Below, one piece after another: positions 1 to 11,490 of a DNA stretch of 64,000 nt. This DNA comes from Glycine soja. Lineage: Eukaryota; Streptophyta; Magnoliopsida; Fabales; Fabaceae. The stretch spans positions 24,172,685 through 24,236,684 of the forward strand of contig NC_041003.1 in assembly GCF_004193775.1 (NCBI RefSeq), given 5' to 3'. The number at the start of each line of letters is the position of its first letter. Within the stretch, counting starts at the first letter, position 1. A program made the translations under genes and the position numbers. The notes under the pieces were generated by a model. That model worked only from the letters and a program-made list of their open reading frames with translations. It did not search any database and was not told where the DNA came from.

Positions 1-144
1 AATGGTGTCCGAGGAGGAGGTGGCAGCAATAGAAGAGGAGTTCCCTCAAGACCCACCAAGTTTTGTGCAACCATGCCACCCCGATTCCCAAGTGGGGAAC
101 TGGCGCATGATAAGCCAGTCAGAACTCTATACCGCTGATTCAAT
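1..144 (+). pseudogene. pol: pol exon: C-terminal tail of the gag-protease region
   Basis: An open frame starting at base 2 runs to the splice donor at 145. It encodes an acidic tail (EEEVAAIEEEFPQD near its start) that I place at the end of the protease region, because RT follows directly after the intron. The catalytic Asp is upstream of the window. The frame meets TAA at 146-148 if the intron is retained, so unspliced RNA would give Gag-protease only. The overall element is dead further downstream, so I call it part of a pseudogene. Confidence 0.6.
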
Positions 145-297
145 GTAATTAGAGCCTATAGATTTCCTTTCTCTTTTGTTTTGTGAAACCTACCTCATTA
201 AATAAACAAAGAGATCTTGTTTCATCTGTTCTTGCAGTACCACCTTTTCTCATATCATTTTGCATGTTTTTTGTTTCTTTTGTCTTGTTTGGTATAG
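145..297 (+). other. Predicted 153-bp intron between protease and RT (Ogre-type)
   Basis: A GTAATT donor at 145 and a GGTATAG acceptor ending at 297 bound a T-rich segment with in-frame stops. Removing it keeps the frame: exon 1 ends with two bases of a codon and exon 2 supplies the third. An intron at this place is a described hallmark of legume Ogre elements. No RNA evidence is available here. Confidence 0.75.
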
Positions 298-2285
298 ATA
301 TGAGGGTCGATTCTTTGAGGATCCTAACAACGAGGGTTTGACAATCGATTTCGATCGAGATATAAGCCAAACGATAAACGAGGAAGAGGAAGAGGACGTC
401 CTATCACCAGAGTTGGAGAGATTGGTCGCTCAGGAAGAACGTGAAATGAAGCCTCACCAAGAAGAAACCGAATTGGTAAACTTGGGGACCACGGAGGAAA
501 AGAAAGAAGTGAAGGTAGGAACTGGTATGACCGCGTCTATCCGTCAAGGCTTGATAACCCTTCTTCAAGAGTATCAAGATGTCTTTGCATGGTCATATCA
601 AGACATGCCCGGTCTGGATTCCGACATTGTGCAACATAAGTTGCCTTTGAATCCTGGGTCTTCCCCGGTTAAGCAAAAGTTACGAAGAATGAAACCCGAG
701 ATGTCCTTAAAAATTAAAGAAGAAGTAAGGAAGCAGTTTGATGCAGGTTTCTTAGTTGTGGCGCGGTACCCAGAGTGGGTGGCCAACATTGTCCCAGTCC
801 CGAAAAAGGACGGCAAGGTTCGAATGTGTGTAGACTACCGGGACTTGAACCGAGCCAGTCCTAAAGACAATTTTCCCCTGCCACACATTGATATATTGGT
901 AGATAATACAGCCAAATTCGCCCTTTTCTCATTTATGGATGGTTTCTCAGGGTATAATCAAATAAAGATGGCACCCGAAGATGTAGAGAAGACCACTTTC
1001 GTCACCTTATGGGGGACATTCTGCTATAAAGTGATGGCCTTCGGGCTGAAAAATGCTGGGGCAACCTATCAGCGTGCCATGGTGGCATTGTTCCATGATA
1101 TGATGCATAAGGAAATAGAGGTCTACGTAGATGACATGATTGCCAAGTCTGGGACTGAGGACGAACACCTTGTCAATCTGTGTAAGCTATTTGGAAGGTT
1201 GCGGAAATACCAATTAAAACTAAACCCAACCAAATGCACCTTTGGGGTGAAGTCGGGGAAGCTGCTAGGATTTATCGTAAGTCAGAAAGGGATAGAGATA
1301 GATCCCGAGAAAGTAAAGGCCATCCTTGAAATGCCAGAACCATGCACGGAGAAGCAGGTTCGGGGTTTTTAGGCAGGTTGAATTATATCGCGAGATTTAT
1401 CTCGCAACTCACCCCTACCTGTGAGCCCATTTTCAAGCTGTTACGTAAGAACCAAGCGGTCCTATGGAACAGTGACTGCCAAGAGGCCTTCGAGAAGATC
1501 AAACAGAGTCTCGCGGATCCCCTGGTGCTCATGCCACCTGTAACAGGAAGACCTCTTTTCCTGTACATGACCGTGTTGGACGAGTCTATGGGGTGCGTGT
1601 TGGGTCAGCATGATGATTCTGGGAAAAAGGAGCAAGCCATCTACTATCTGAGCAAGAAGTTTACCGCATGTGAGATGAATTACTCAATGCTAGAAAGGAC
1701 GTGTTGTGCTCTGGTATGGGCATCACATCGGCTTAGGCAGTACATGCTCAGCCATACCAGGTGGCTTATTTCCAAAATGGATCCCGTGAAATACATCTTT
1801 GAAAAACCGGCCCTCACGGGACGAATCGCTAGGTGGCAGGTACTATTATCTGAATTCGATATCGTTTACGTCACCCAAAAAGCGGTAAAGGGAAGTGCCT
1901 TAGCAGATTATTTGGCCCAGCAACCCCTCCAGGATTATCGGCCGATGCACCCCGAGTTCCCAGATGAAGATATCATGGCCCTGTTTGAAAAGAAGCGGAC
2001 GCACGAGGACATAGACAAATGGATTGTTTGCTTCGATGGGGCATCTAATGCTTTGGGCCGCGGAGTAGGGTCAGTCCTTGTATCCCCGGATGATCAGTGT
2101 ATTCCTTTCACGGCTAGACTAGGTTTTGATTGTACCAACAATATGGCCGAGTACGAAGCATGCGCCCTCGGGGTTCAGGCGGCCATTGATTTTGATGTAA
2201 AACTACTCAAGGTGTATGGAGACTCAGCTTTGGTGATACGCCAGTTGAAAGGAGAATGGGAAACTAGGGATCCGAAGTTGATACC
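298..2285 (+). pseudogene. pol: pol: reverse transcriptase, RNase H and second RNase H (frameshifted)
   Basis: RT copies element RNA into cDNA and RNase H removes the template. The RT core runs from about 660 to 1330, with the catalytic YVDD at 1124-1135. The usual RNase H follows from about 1440 to 1960. A second RNase H-like domain runs from about 2010 to 2260, with Asp in FDGAS (2035), Glu in AEYEA (2145) and Asp in GDSA (2220). A second RNase H is characteristic of the Tat lineage. The frame is broken near 1370 in a run of five T, where a one-base deletion puts a TAG in frame; the continuing frame overlaps from 1342. The coding region is then cut at 2285 by the nested element and resumes at 20004. 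No other stop was seen in this part, so the copy is fairly young. Confidence 0.85.
2281..2285 (+). repeat. Target-site duplication ATACC, left copy
   Basis: ATACC directly precedes the TGTCATACC start of the nested element. It is repeated at 19999-20003 directly after its GCGACA end. Confidence 0.95.
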
Positions 2286-3057
2286 TGTCATACCCTAATT
2301 TCGTCCGGGGACTTTTGCTTGATGACATGCGACCTTTCTTTGGTCCTTGTGAGGTGCTTGGTACCCATCATTAGGCAATTTGTGAAATTCTAGGACATGC
2401 CGAAAAACCAAAAAATATTGATGCACAATTCGTAAGTTTCCGTGACACACCGGAAATCAAATGGAAGCATCGTTGCATAATTAAGTGAGGTTCCGTAACA
2501 TTCCGTAAGTCAAAAAAGGGGATGATTATGTAATCCGCAAGGTTCCGTAACATTACGGAAAGAAAACAAGTATCGTTACGAAATTCGTAAGTTTCCGTAA
2601 CTTTACGAAAAAAGAATCACCAAAAAAAGCCAAAGGGGGTGTATTTAGTAAAATGGGGGGTGCAAACAGTAATTTTCGAATCTGGGCCCTTCTAGAGGTT
2701 TCTGGGCAATTTCTTGCTTAAGGTTGAAGTAACCTAGCTCGCCTGGGCGAGCTAGATGGCCACCACACCCCCCGTTTTGTTGAAAAATGGGATTCCGGGA
2801 CACCCGTAATGCTTCCGTAAAATTCCCATAACTCTAAATAAGCATAATTAACTTAATACGGGTGAGACGGAAGAGAAAAAAAGAAGAAAATCAAGTCCTA
2901 TATGCTTCCGTAAGGCTTCCGTAACTTTTCCATAAATTACGAAAGAGGGGGGGTGAACTTATCAAAATTGGGGGGGTGCAAATAGCAATTTCGAAATTTT
3001 GAATTGGGCCTTCCAGAACGTTTTTTGAAGCTGGATTGCTTCTGGAGGAAGCAACCC

Positions 3058-3335
3058 AGCTCGCCTGGGCGAGCTAAGGTCGCCTGGGCGAGCTGGGCGG
3101 CAACCTCCTCCCCCTTTTTCCTATAAAAAGGCTGAAGGGGGCTGTTCTAAGGATCCCTCAGCCCCCTGGCTATGTATTTCAGCTGTTTTGGGTGAAAAAA
3201 ATTGTCTCCGTGAAGAAAATCCAAGCCGAGGTGCTTCCGTAACGCTTCCGAGATGTTTCCGTAAGCAAATCCGTGAAGGTTTTCGTCCGTTCTTCATCGT
3301 TCTTCATCCGTTCTTCGTTCTTCAACGGGTAAGTT
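3058..3335 (+). promoter_or_regulatory. LTR core promoter: palindrome, TATA box and downstream splice-donor-like site
   Basis: A TATAAAAAG box is at 3122. It lies about 30 bp after the last GCCTGGGCGAGCT palindrome half (3058-3093). A GGTAAGTT donor-like site with GT at 3330 follows about 200 bp downstream. The same arrangement recurs in the LTRs at 17702, 38239 and 44503 (TATA 18535, 38672, 45000; donor GT 18742, 38878, 45206). The transcription start is inferred between TATA and donor. Confidence 0.65.
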
Positions 3336-3939
3336 TTCGAATCCGAGACTTTCAATTCATCTCTTGTTTTTTTAAGCTTTCATCTTTATTTTCGATTTCT
3401 TTTCTTCCGTCTTTAACGCGCTTTTACCGTTTATTTAAGCCGTTTTCTCATCTAAATAATGATAAAATGAATTTCAACCGATCATTTGTGTTGTAATCTC
3501 ATTTAATCACTTTTAAAATGAAATCTAACCGATCGTTCACGCTATAACCTCGGTTAAACCAAAAAAAGTAAAATAATAATAAAATAATCAAAATATCTTG
3601 AAAAATAATAATAAAATAATCAAAATATCTTTGAATAAAATAAAACAAAAAAATCAATCGGACGTTTTTTCTTTGGAAGTTTCCTTGAATGAATTGATTA
3701 ATAACCAAAGTGAAACTAAGACTAAAATAGACTCACAAATCAAGTTTTGTCCAAAAATCACTAAAAACCGTTTTAAGGTCCAACGCCTTAAACGGTCCTC
3801 TTTGCTTTTATCGGTTAACATGGATCGGTCAAAAGCATAAAATCAACATGTAACTTTACCGCTTTTGAAAGAACTACGTAGGTCTGAGTTCCTCATTGAG
3901 GATACGTAGGAGCAAAAGCCCCGCTTTTGTCGACCACCC

Positions 3940-4085
3940 CAAGAGATCGTTAATGGTCCAATGCCTTAACGTTTCTCTCCTTTCAAAAACAAGAGATCGT
4001 TAATGGTCCAATGCCTTAACGTTTCTCTCCTTTCAAAAACAAGAGATCGTTAACGGTCCAAAGCCTTAACGTTTCTCCCCTTTCA
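3940..4085 (+). repeat. LTR-internal tandem repeat, about 48-bp unit, three copies
   Basis: Units begin AAGAGATCGTTAATGG and end TTCTCTCCTTTCAAAA. The same array is at about 19353-19500 in the 3' LTR and, diverged, at 39422-39580 in the solo LTR. Confidence 0.8.
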
Positions 4086-4587
4086 AAATCAAAAGACCGT
4101 TTAATGGTTCAACACCTTAAATGACCTTTTGTTCAATAAAAACATATTTTGCAAAAAAAGACAAAAACAACTTAACCAAACACTTTGTTCCGAAAGAACT
4201 ACGTAGGTCTGATTTCCTCATCACAAATTGAGGAATACGTAGGAGCAAAGGGAAACACCCTTGTCGACCACAAAAAAGAAAAAAATATAAAAAGGGTATA
4301 AAGGATATAAGAACATAAAAGGGAACATAAAAATCAAAGTCATGTTTGCACATTCGATTAAAGGCTGCCGTCCCTTGGGACGGGCGTGTGGGGTGCTAAT
4401 ACCTTCCCCGTGCGTAAATACAACTCCCGAACCTTTCACTAAAAAGTTCGTAGATCGCGTCTTTTCCGGTTTTTCCGACGTTTTCCTCAAATAAACGTTG
4501 GTGGCGACTCCGCGCGTATTCCTTTCGTGGAACACGCATCCCGCGAGTCACGCGTCGCCCTCCCGCCGAAGGGTAGGTTGCGACAGT

Positions 4588-4606
4588 TGGCGACTCCACT
4601 GGGGAC
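4588..4606 (+). other. Primer binding site
   Basis: TGGCGACTCCACTGGGGAC begins two bases after the LTR end and starts with the TGG expected opposite the tRNA CCA end. Ogre elements are reported to use tRNA-Arg; I did not check complementarity. An almost identical site follows the LTR at 46161. Confidence 0.75.
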
Positions 4607-5461
4607 TGTTTTTTAGAGAGTTAGGCCATTTAATCTTGTGCAATGGTTTATCATGACTTTCTCCTTTGTTGGTTTCCCTTTATTTGTCTTATGTTCTTGT
4701 GTATATAAACTTTTTGTTGCTTTTAGTGTGTTTTAGAATGTATGCATGAGGTAAATATTTATTCATTTGATGCACACAAACACTAACACTATTTGCACAC
4801 ACTGTGAGTGAAAAAGGGCCCTATACCCAGGTTCATGGGAGCATAAGGAGTGGAGGTGAATCTGTGATCATGCTAGGTCTCCGACTTGCTTGATTACAGT
4901 GAACCCTCATCTAGAGCTTTTCTCTTTGAAAACTTATTGTTGCTAGTAGTCCCTACTGCTGCAATATGTTCTTCGAAGGGGATGATACCTCTAGAAACCA
5001 TCAAGAGAGATATAACTACCTTGGGGGTTATTGCTAAAAGCCTAGTTAGTTCTCTCCCTTATAGGTCCCTTAAATAGGGGCACGGAGCAAACACGCTGCG
5101 TGCCATTTTTCACACTGCCATGCATAAGTATCATATACCCTTTTGCTTATATTTTTTGTGAATATTGTCGTACTATGTACATTCCCGTGTTGTGCCTTTC
5201 GCATTTGCATCATGCGTGGGTTTCGTCTTAGATCCCCTCACTTTAGCAAACCAACGGAGGGTCCGTGTCGCCTTCTTAAAAAACATACGTTGGGTGCCAT
5301 GCTGCCCAAACGTTGTATCCAAGAAGGAAACAATTTCTCGGGCTCCCGTATTCGTAAATTGCATTTGTGTCATATGCATTTCTTCATGCATTCATCCATT
5401 CCACCCATGATAGATGTAGGAGTTTTGTTTCGCACTAGATTTTATTTCACTTTAGTAAAAC
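4607..5461 (+). other. Untranslated leader of the non-autonomous element
   Basis: No credible gene is present. The segment aligns by eye with 46179-47029 in the related element, and part of it appears inverted at about 42720-43432. Short open frames here do not match between the copies. Confidence 0.7.
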
Positions 5462-6930
5462 ATGGGATCAAGTCAAAAGCCTTCGCTTAAAAAGAGGTTC
5501 TATCAAGTCAAAATCAAGAGCTTAGAGGTCACCAGTTTATGAAAGTTGGGGCAATTAATGGGTCAACTTCAACGGCAAGCCTTCCGCAAAGCCTATGGTA
5601 AGATTTGGGACCTAGCTAGGGTAGAAGTCTCCATGGAACCGATTGCATCCCTTTCCCAGTATTATGACCAGCCCCTAAGGTGCTTCACATTTGAGGACTT
5701 CCAGCTAGTGCCGACTGTGAAAGAGTTTGAAGAAATCCTGGGATGCCCACTGGGAGGAAGGAAGCCATATCTTTTCTCTGGGTTCTATCCCTCCACGACA
5801 AGAGTTGCCAAGGTGGTGAAAATCTCAGCACAAGAGTTGGACCGTGTAAAGCAAAACAGGAATGGGGTAGTCGGAGTACCAAGGAAGTGTTTGGAGGAAA
5901 GGGCAAAGGCCTTGGCAAATCAAGGCGAATGGGCTTTCTTTTATTGACATCTTGGCGCTTTTGATCTTTGGAGTTGTCCTCTTTCCGAATATGGAAGGGT
6001 TAGTGGACCTAGCAGCGATTGACGTTTTCCTCGCCTTTCATCATGGCAAGGAAAGCCCGGTCGTCGCCATTTTGGCCATGTATGACACGTTCGACCGGGG
6101 ATGTGAAAAGAGCGGCGCAAGAATTGTTTGTTGTGCACCAACTCTTGGCTAGCATGGAGGGGCGTCTGTTAAATGGTTCCCTCGCTAGAAGGAAGGAAGA
6201 ATCAGGATTCTATCTTCATGCGAAGGATGTCCCATGAGAGGAGTGCCATCAGACGAAAGCATCATTCCTTTCATCGCACGAGGTTTCAGTGACCACAACG
6301 CGAGGGTACTCCAAGGAGTTCGCAAGGCATGGGATGCGGCGTGAAGAAAGGACAGAGAGCTTAGGGGAAGCAGTAATGGGATCATCGGCGGCTATCATAA
6401 GTGGCTGAGAGTCCGAACACAAGGACTGGATTGGCTCCCAAATCTAAAGACTGTGAGAGACGATGAGGTTAAAGCTTCGGAAGAAAGTGATGAGGTACAA
6501 GCCCTAAAGGCAGAGCTTGAAAGAGCCTGGGTAGTCGAAGAGAAGTTCAAGTCCATAGCCATCAAAGTCTGAAAAGAGTATGATGAACTAAGGGATGTCA
6601 ATATGGCCACCGATGAAGCCTTGGAATGAGAAACCAAGAAGGCCCGAAAGGAAGAACACGACCAAAGCAAAGTTTTGAGGGGCTTTATACGCCAAGATAT
6701 CAGCAGAAAGGGAAGCAAGGGAAAGGGTAATTGATTCATTGCACCAAGAGGCAACAATGAGGATGGACCGATTTGCTCTTACTTTGAACAGGAGTCAAGA
6801 ACTTCCCCGATTGCTAGCCAAGGCCAAAGCAATGGCGGACACCTACTCCGCCCCCAAGAAGATCCACGGACTTCTCAGCTATTGTCAACATATGATAGAC
6901 TTAATGGACCATATGATTAGAAACCGCTAG
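5462..6930 (+). pseudogene. Decayed Ogre ORF1
   Basis: This is the ORF1 that precedes gag in Ogre-type elements; its function is unknown. It aligns along its length with the much better copy at 47030-48904, from MGSSQ at the start to an IRNR end. Visible remnants include MGQLQRQAFRKAYGKIWD and GYHKWLRVRTQGLDWLPN. It carries an early TGA about 30 codons in (near 5540), frame changes near 5945 and 6130, and further stops, and it lacks internal stretches present in the other copy. It cannot make the full protein. It lies in the same position relative to LTR and gag as the better copy, so it descends from an autonomous ancestor. Confidence 0.85.
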
Positions 6931-8091
6931 GAAGTTTGTATTGTCGCTCAGATCTTGACTAGTTATAACTTTTTGAATAAAATGAGTTTATCCCACGTTT
7001 TTACTCCAAAAATCAGTGCGAATCAAGTCACTCCCGCATTTTATCTCTAGCATGCATTGTATGTTGGTCTCGTCCTTTGTCACGGGAAGCCGGAAGGTCC
7101 ATATCACCTTCTTAATTGTACACATGGGGCACTGCGCCCCCAAATGCGCAAGTAAGAAGAGATAATTTTCTGGGCTCTCGTGTCCGTAAAATGCATTCAT
7201 ATCATGCATCGCATAAGCATCTCTTCATAACATCATAATGGACATATCCTGCATTTTTCCGTTATCATATTCCAGCCTCACATTTTGCATGAGTCATGGC
7301 ATCATCATGCATATGCGTTCAACAAACTTTTTGATCTGCAAAATTGCATACCATTTGTTTTCATGTTTGCTCATCCTTGCGTTTTCCTCTACAAAACAAA
7401 AACAAAAAAGGGGGAAGCGTGAAACTTCACACTACATTCTTAGTTTCATGTGTTAGGCACCACGAGCCAACCATGTTGGGATCATAAACCCGTTTCACTT
7501 AAAAACAAAATAATTGAACATGGTACCTAATGCATGGTTAACTAGGAAATGGTGTTTCTTCGGGCATCTCAATTTCATAATTACATTTTCCATGCATAAG
7601 CTTAAAGTATGCCCGAGTCATTCATCCCTATGAGATGTTGTTGAAGTATTGGCGATCAGAATTGCCATTCCTTGGATTATAGGGTTGAACCAAGCTCATG
7701 CTTTTACAAAAAAGGTTCATCAAGTCAAGTTGAAATATGGAAGTAACCGTCTTGCAAAATTGGGGCAAAAGATGAATCGAGTCACATCACTGCTTCGTCT
7801 ACTGCCAAACATATTTAGGATTATTGATGCCCTTGTTACTTCTAGTTTCACCTTGACAAAGATGTCATGGACCATGTTGAAAATCTAAATTGATTCAACC
7901 CCATATCTTGCGTAAAAATTCGCAATACTTCAACTGTACATCATTCGCATGCATCCATGCTTTTCATTGGTTGCATTGCTCGTTGCATTCTTTCCTTGAA
8001 AAATAAAATAAAATGAACTTAATCATTGTTATAAAAAAGAAAGGGACACGCTTTACGACCCCCTTACCGAACTTGTGCTAGAGCTAGAGTA
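6931..8091 (+). other. Spacer between ORF1 and gag remnants
   Basis: The related element at 48905-49136 has only about 230 bp here, so roughly 900 bp are extra. The extra DNA contains ATGCAT-rich, leader-like sequence (about 7030-7460) resembling 46750-46980. A 79-codon open frame at 7649 has no recognisable homology and I do not call it. Confidence 0.55.
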
Positions 8092-9813
8092 ATGGGTGAA
8101 GTAGAGGAGATACAAGAGAAGATGAAGGCCGACATGGAGGCCATTAAAGAGAAAATGGCCACAATGATGGAGGCCATGATGAGCGTGAAGAAGATAATGG
8201 AGGCCAATGCGGTTGCAATTGCCGCTACCAGCGTTGTTGCTAAGGTGAACCCGACGTCCCCATCCGGCCTCAAGCAAATGAATCATCCAACCTCAAATAT
8301 GGTAGGCAAAGATTTAGGAAGTACGGGTGGCCCCCATGATGTGCAAATTCAAAACGAGCACGCCTTCCCGTCATATGGCTTGCCTCTCAACTATACGCCA
8401 TCCAATGGGGCGTACACTCCCAATAAGAATGTCAATAACTCCACTCCTATACCCATTGAAAGCCAGCAACCCCAAACTGATCATGCACATGTCTCTTAAA
8501 CCGTGGAAGAGACCCATGAAATTCCCCATCACAATCTAGCCGACTTCGAGCCTTGGCTCGGATATACCACTGAAGGGCAAGCATTTGGTGGTATACCCCT
8601 ACAAAACCCTTTGGAGGGCCCTCAGTATCACCCATAACTGCACCTCTTGCATTCCACAGCGGTTAAAAACCCTCATGACTATGGCAGGAATGGGAAAGTT
8701 GGATCATCTAGAGGAAAGGCTCAGGGCCATTGAAGGAGGTGAAGATTATGCCTTTGCTAACCTAGAAGAGTTGTTCCTAATGCCCAAACATGGTCATTCC
8801 CAAGTTCAAGGTGCCGGACTTTGGCAAGTACAAGGGGACTACTTGCTCCAAGAACCGTCTAAAGATGTACTGTCGGAAGATGGGGGCATACGCAAAAGAT
8901 GAGAAACTGCTGATACATTTTTCCTGAGAAAGTCTTACTAGGACAACTGTCGCCTGGTATACTAACTTAGGAACCTTCTTGAGTCCATTCTTGGAAGGAC
9001 CTAATGGTTGCCTTCATTAAGCAGTGTCAGTACAATTCTGATATGGCTCCGGATAGGATGCAACTACAAAAAGTGTGCAAAAAGGGGGCACGAATCTTTC
9101 AAAGAATACGCCCAAAGATGGAGAGACTTGGCAACTCAAGTAGCACCCCCAAAAACAGAGAAAGAGATTATCACAATGATAGTAGACACGTGACCGGTGT
9201 TCTACTATGAAAAAAAATGGTGGGTTACACACCTTCAAGTTTTACAGATTTGGTCTTCGCCAGCAAAAAGATCGAAGTGGATCCGAAAAGAGGCAAATTT
9301 GATCATCCTACTAGGACGACTGAGAAAACTGGGGCAAATGAAGAGGGTGAGAAAGAGGGAGAAACCCATGCTGTGACTATCATTCCTATACGGCCAAGTT
9401 TCCCACCAACCCAACAATGTCATTACTCAGCCAATAACAAACCTCCTCCTTACCCCACCACCCAATTATCCACAAAGGCCATCCCTAAATCAACCACAAA
9501 GCCTGTCTACCGCACTTCCAATGACGAAGACCACCTTTAGCACAAACCAAAAAAACACCAACAAAAAGGAATTTTGCAGCAAAAAGCTTGTAGGGTTCAC
9601 CCCAAATTCCGTTGTCATATGCTAAACTTGATCCCATATCTACTTGATAATTCAATGGTAGCCATAACCCTAGCCAAGGTTCATCAACCTCCATTTCTCC
9701 GAGAATACGACTCGAACGCAATGTGTGCTTGTCACGGAGAAGCCCCGGGGCGTTCCATTGAGTGTTGTAGGGCTCTGAAGTGTAGGGTGCGAGGTCTAAT
9801 TGATGCTGGCTGA
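8092..9813 (+). pseudogene. gag: Decayed Ogre gag
   Basis: This is a Gag (capsid-nucleocapsid) remnant, homologous to 49137-50789. The N-terminal part has the coiled-coil-like KEKMATMMEAMMSVKK. The capsid core is spread over three frames between about 8690 and 9300, with traces such as KEYAQRWRDLATQVAPP and VGYTPSSFTDLVF. Near 9720-9765 lies a degraded CX2H...C finger, CACHGEAPGRSIECC, followed by a truncated LIDAG end. Multiple frameshifts and stops prevent translation. The downstream protease and pol are missing altogether, which is why the element is called non-autonomous. Confidence 0.85.
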
Positions 9814-10191
9814 AATTTGAGGAGAATCGTGTGTAAATCCTGACATTGACAAGAGATGCCACACATGGGGCAATTGTGAAAGCTGTTGTTAGATGTCTCT
9901 AATGACTCACCAGGATTTTCAACTTTCACCGGAATGTGGGTGTAAGCCATTGGTCTGTTTGCTCAAGCAACCTGCGATCCTGAGTGTTGACTTCCAAGAC
10001 CGTTCAATAAGAGATTACTCATCTTGCACGTTGGTGGGGGTGCCGTAAAACAACGACAAAGTTCAAAACAAATAAGTTTCAAAATAAAAAATAAAAAGGC
10101 ATTTGATTGACTGTGTTTTCAAGTAAAAATATAGACGTTCATGTGACCTCATTTTGTCTTTTTAGAGAGAAGTGAGTTATCAAGAATAGGA
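9814..10191 (+). other. Unassigned sequence between gag remnant and solo LTR
   Basis: No open frame or repeat is recognised. It sits where protease would begin, so it may be decayed protease-region or UTR sequence. The last five bases (TAGGA, 10187-10191) are the target duplication of the solo LTR. Confidence 0.4.
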
Positions 10192-11135
10192 TGTTGGGCA
10201 AATGGCCTCAGTTACCTTAAGAAAAAGGGGGGTTGAATTAAGATGCAAAGACTATTCCCCAATTGAACTATCACTCTTTCTTTTTGGATTAACAATGCAC
10301 CCTTAACATGAATTACTCAAAAGACAATTCAAAATAAACTTCTTTAAAGCAAAAGATAAATAGCAATAAAAGAAGTTTAAAGGAAGAGAGGAATGCAAAC
10401 TTGATTTATACTAGTTCGGCCACTTCCCGCGCCTACGTCCAGTCCTCAAGCAACCCACTTGAGATTTTCCACTCTCTTTGTAAAACTCCTTTTACAAAGT
10501 CTGAACCACACAGGGACAACCCTTCCCTTGTGTTCAAGAATCCTCTACAACAAGAGACTCTCAGTCTCTTAATCCCTTTTCAGAAGTAAGAAGAAGAGAA
10601 GAAGAAATCTCTCTTAAAAGGGATAGATTGTACAATGAAGATCAATCAAAAATTCCTTATTGAATATGCAAGTGGTTGACCAAGGAATCTTTTGAGAGGA
10701 TAAGACATTTTAGTTCAGAAAAACTCTTGATCTTTCGAGAGGATAAAACTGTTTGGGCAATGAAAACTCACTTTAAAACATTTTGAATGGCCGTTCATAA
10801 AACATTTGAATAGATATGTCTCTTGGAAATTATTTTCTGAAAATCCCCTCTTGTAATCAATTACAAGACTTATGTAATCAATTACAGGTTTTAAAAATTT
10901 GAATTAAAACATTTTCAAACTGCTGGTAATCGATTACCAGAGAGCAAATCTCAATTTGAAAGGATAGAATTCCTTGGTCAAACCTTTTGCTTCTTCAATT
11001 TGGAAACTTCTTCCTAAGATTCTAGAGATCAACTTGATCATATATCTTGATTTTCTTGGATTCTTGTCTTGAATAAAACTTAGAAGCACTTGATCCTTTA
11101 GCATCATCAAGACATCAAAACATCTTGCTTCTACA
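10192..11135 (-). mobile_element. Solo LTR of a Sirevirus-like copia element (944 bp)
   Basis: It begins TGTTGGGCAAATGGCCTCAG and ends GCTTCTACA, and is flanked by TAGGA at 10187-10191 and 11136-11140. It resembles the minus-strand LTRs at 53646 and 61871 (same TGGCCTCAG start, CTTAAG, G-run, TTGAATTAAG). It carries one TAATCGATTA palindrome (10927-10936) and two TAATCAATTA variants. No internal region is present, as expected after recombination between two LTRs. Confidence 0.9.
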
Positions 11136-11239
11136 TAGGAGTCATTTGACTTAATCCATCAACTGAAAGATCCTTCAATTATTTCTCGTCCTTGGAAAAT
11201 TCTTTTTTGCAAGAATCAACTGCTTCTTTCATTCTCCCT

Positions 11240-11490
11240 TGCTACAAGGTTGTGAAAACAAGACGACGATGGTTACCTCATAGCCCTACACTGGGGCAAT
11301 GAGGGGCATCGTGCATGAGCCTCAAGTGAACCTAGGGGCAGATTAGAAGTTCTCACTCAATAGGTTCCCAGCTACAAGGTCATGACGAAAGACAACGATT
11401 GGTACCTCAAAGCCTTACACTGGGGCAATGAGGGGCACCGTGCATGAGCCTCAAGTGAACATAGGAGCCCATCAACAGTTCTCACCCATC
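11240..11490 (+). repeat. Direct duplication, about 125-bp unit
   Basis: Two copies of a segment containing ACACTGGGGCAATGAGGGGC and TGCATGAGCCTCAAGTGAAC lie in tandem. A third, diverged copy is inverted at about 42770-42880. Confidence 0.8.

Larger units (their letters stand above)
1..2285 (+). mobile_element. Ogre/Tat-type Ty3/gypsy retrotransposon, left part (continues at 19999)
   Basis: This is the left part of a Ty3/gypsy element. It enters the window inside the protease region and is cut at 2285 by a younger insertion. The reading frame resumes exactly at 19999 after removal of that insertion and one ATACC copy. The Tat/Ogre assignment rests on the domain order (protease, intron, RT, RNase H, second RNase H, integrase), the intron between protease and RT, and the absence of a chromodomain at the integrase end. 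The 5' LTR, ORF1 and gag lie outside the window. Confidence 0.85.
2286..4585 (+). repeat. 5' LTR of the non-autonomous Ogre-like element (2300 bp)
   Basis: It starts TGTCATACCC and ends GGTTGCGACA and is nearly identical to 17702-19998. The clearest differences are indels in a palindromic AGCTCGCC-TG-GGCGAGCT module. It holds many CCGTAA/TTACGG-type short motifs, a TATA box, a splice-donor-like GGTAAGTT and a tandem repeat. An open frame at 3188-3496 is not coding in my view: it has no homology and lies across the transcribed leader. Confidence 0.95.

Noticed and set aside
3188..3496. 102-codon open frame (and a longer version at 18448-18909)
   Set aside because: Lies in LTR leader sequence; the frame differs in length between two nearly identical LTRs.
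7649..7888. Possible small gene of 79 codons
   Set aside because: No counterpart in the related spacer at 48905-49136, no recognised domain.
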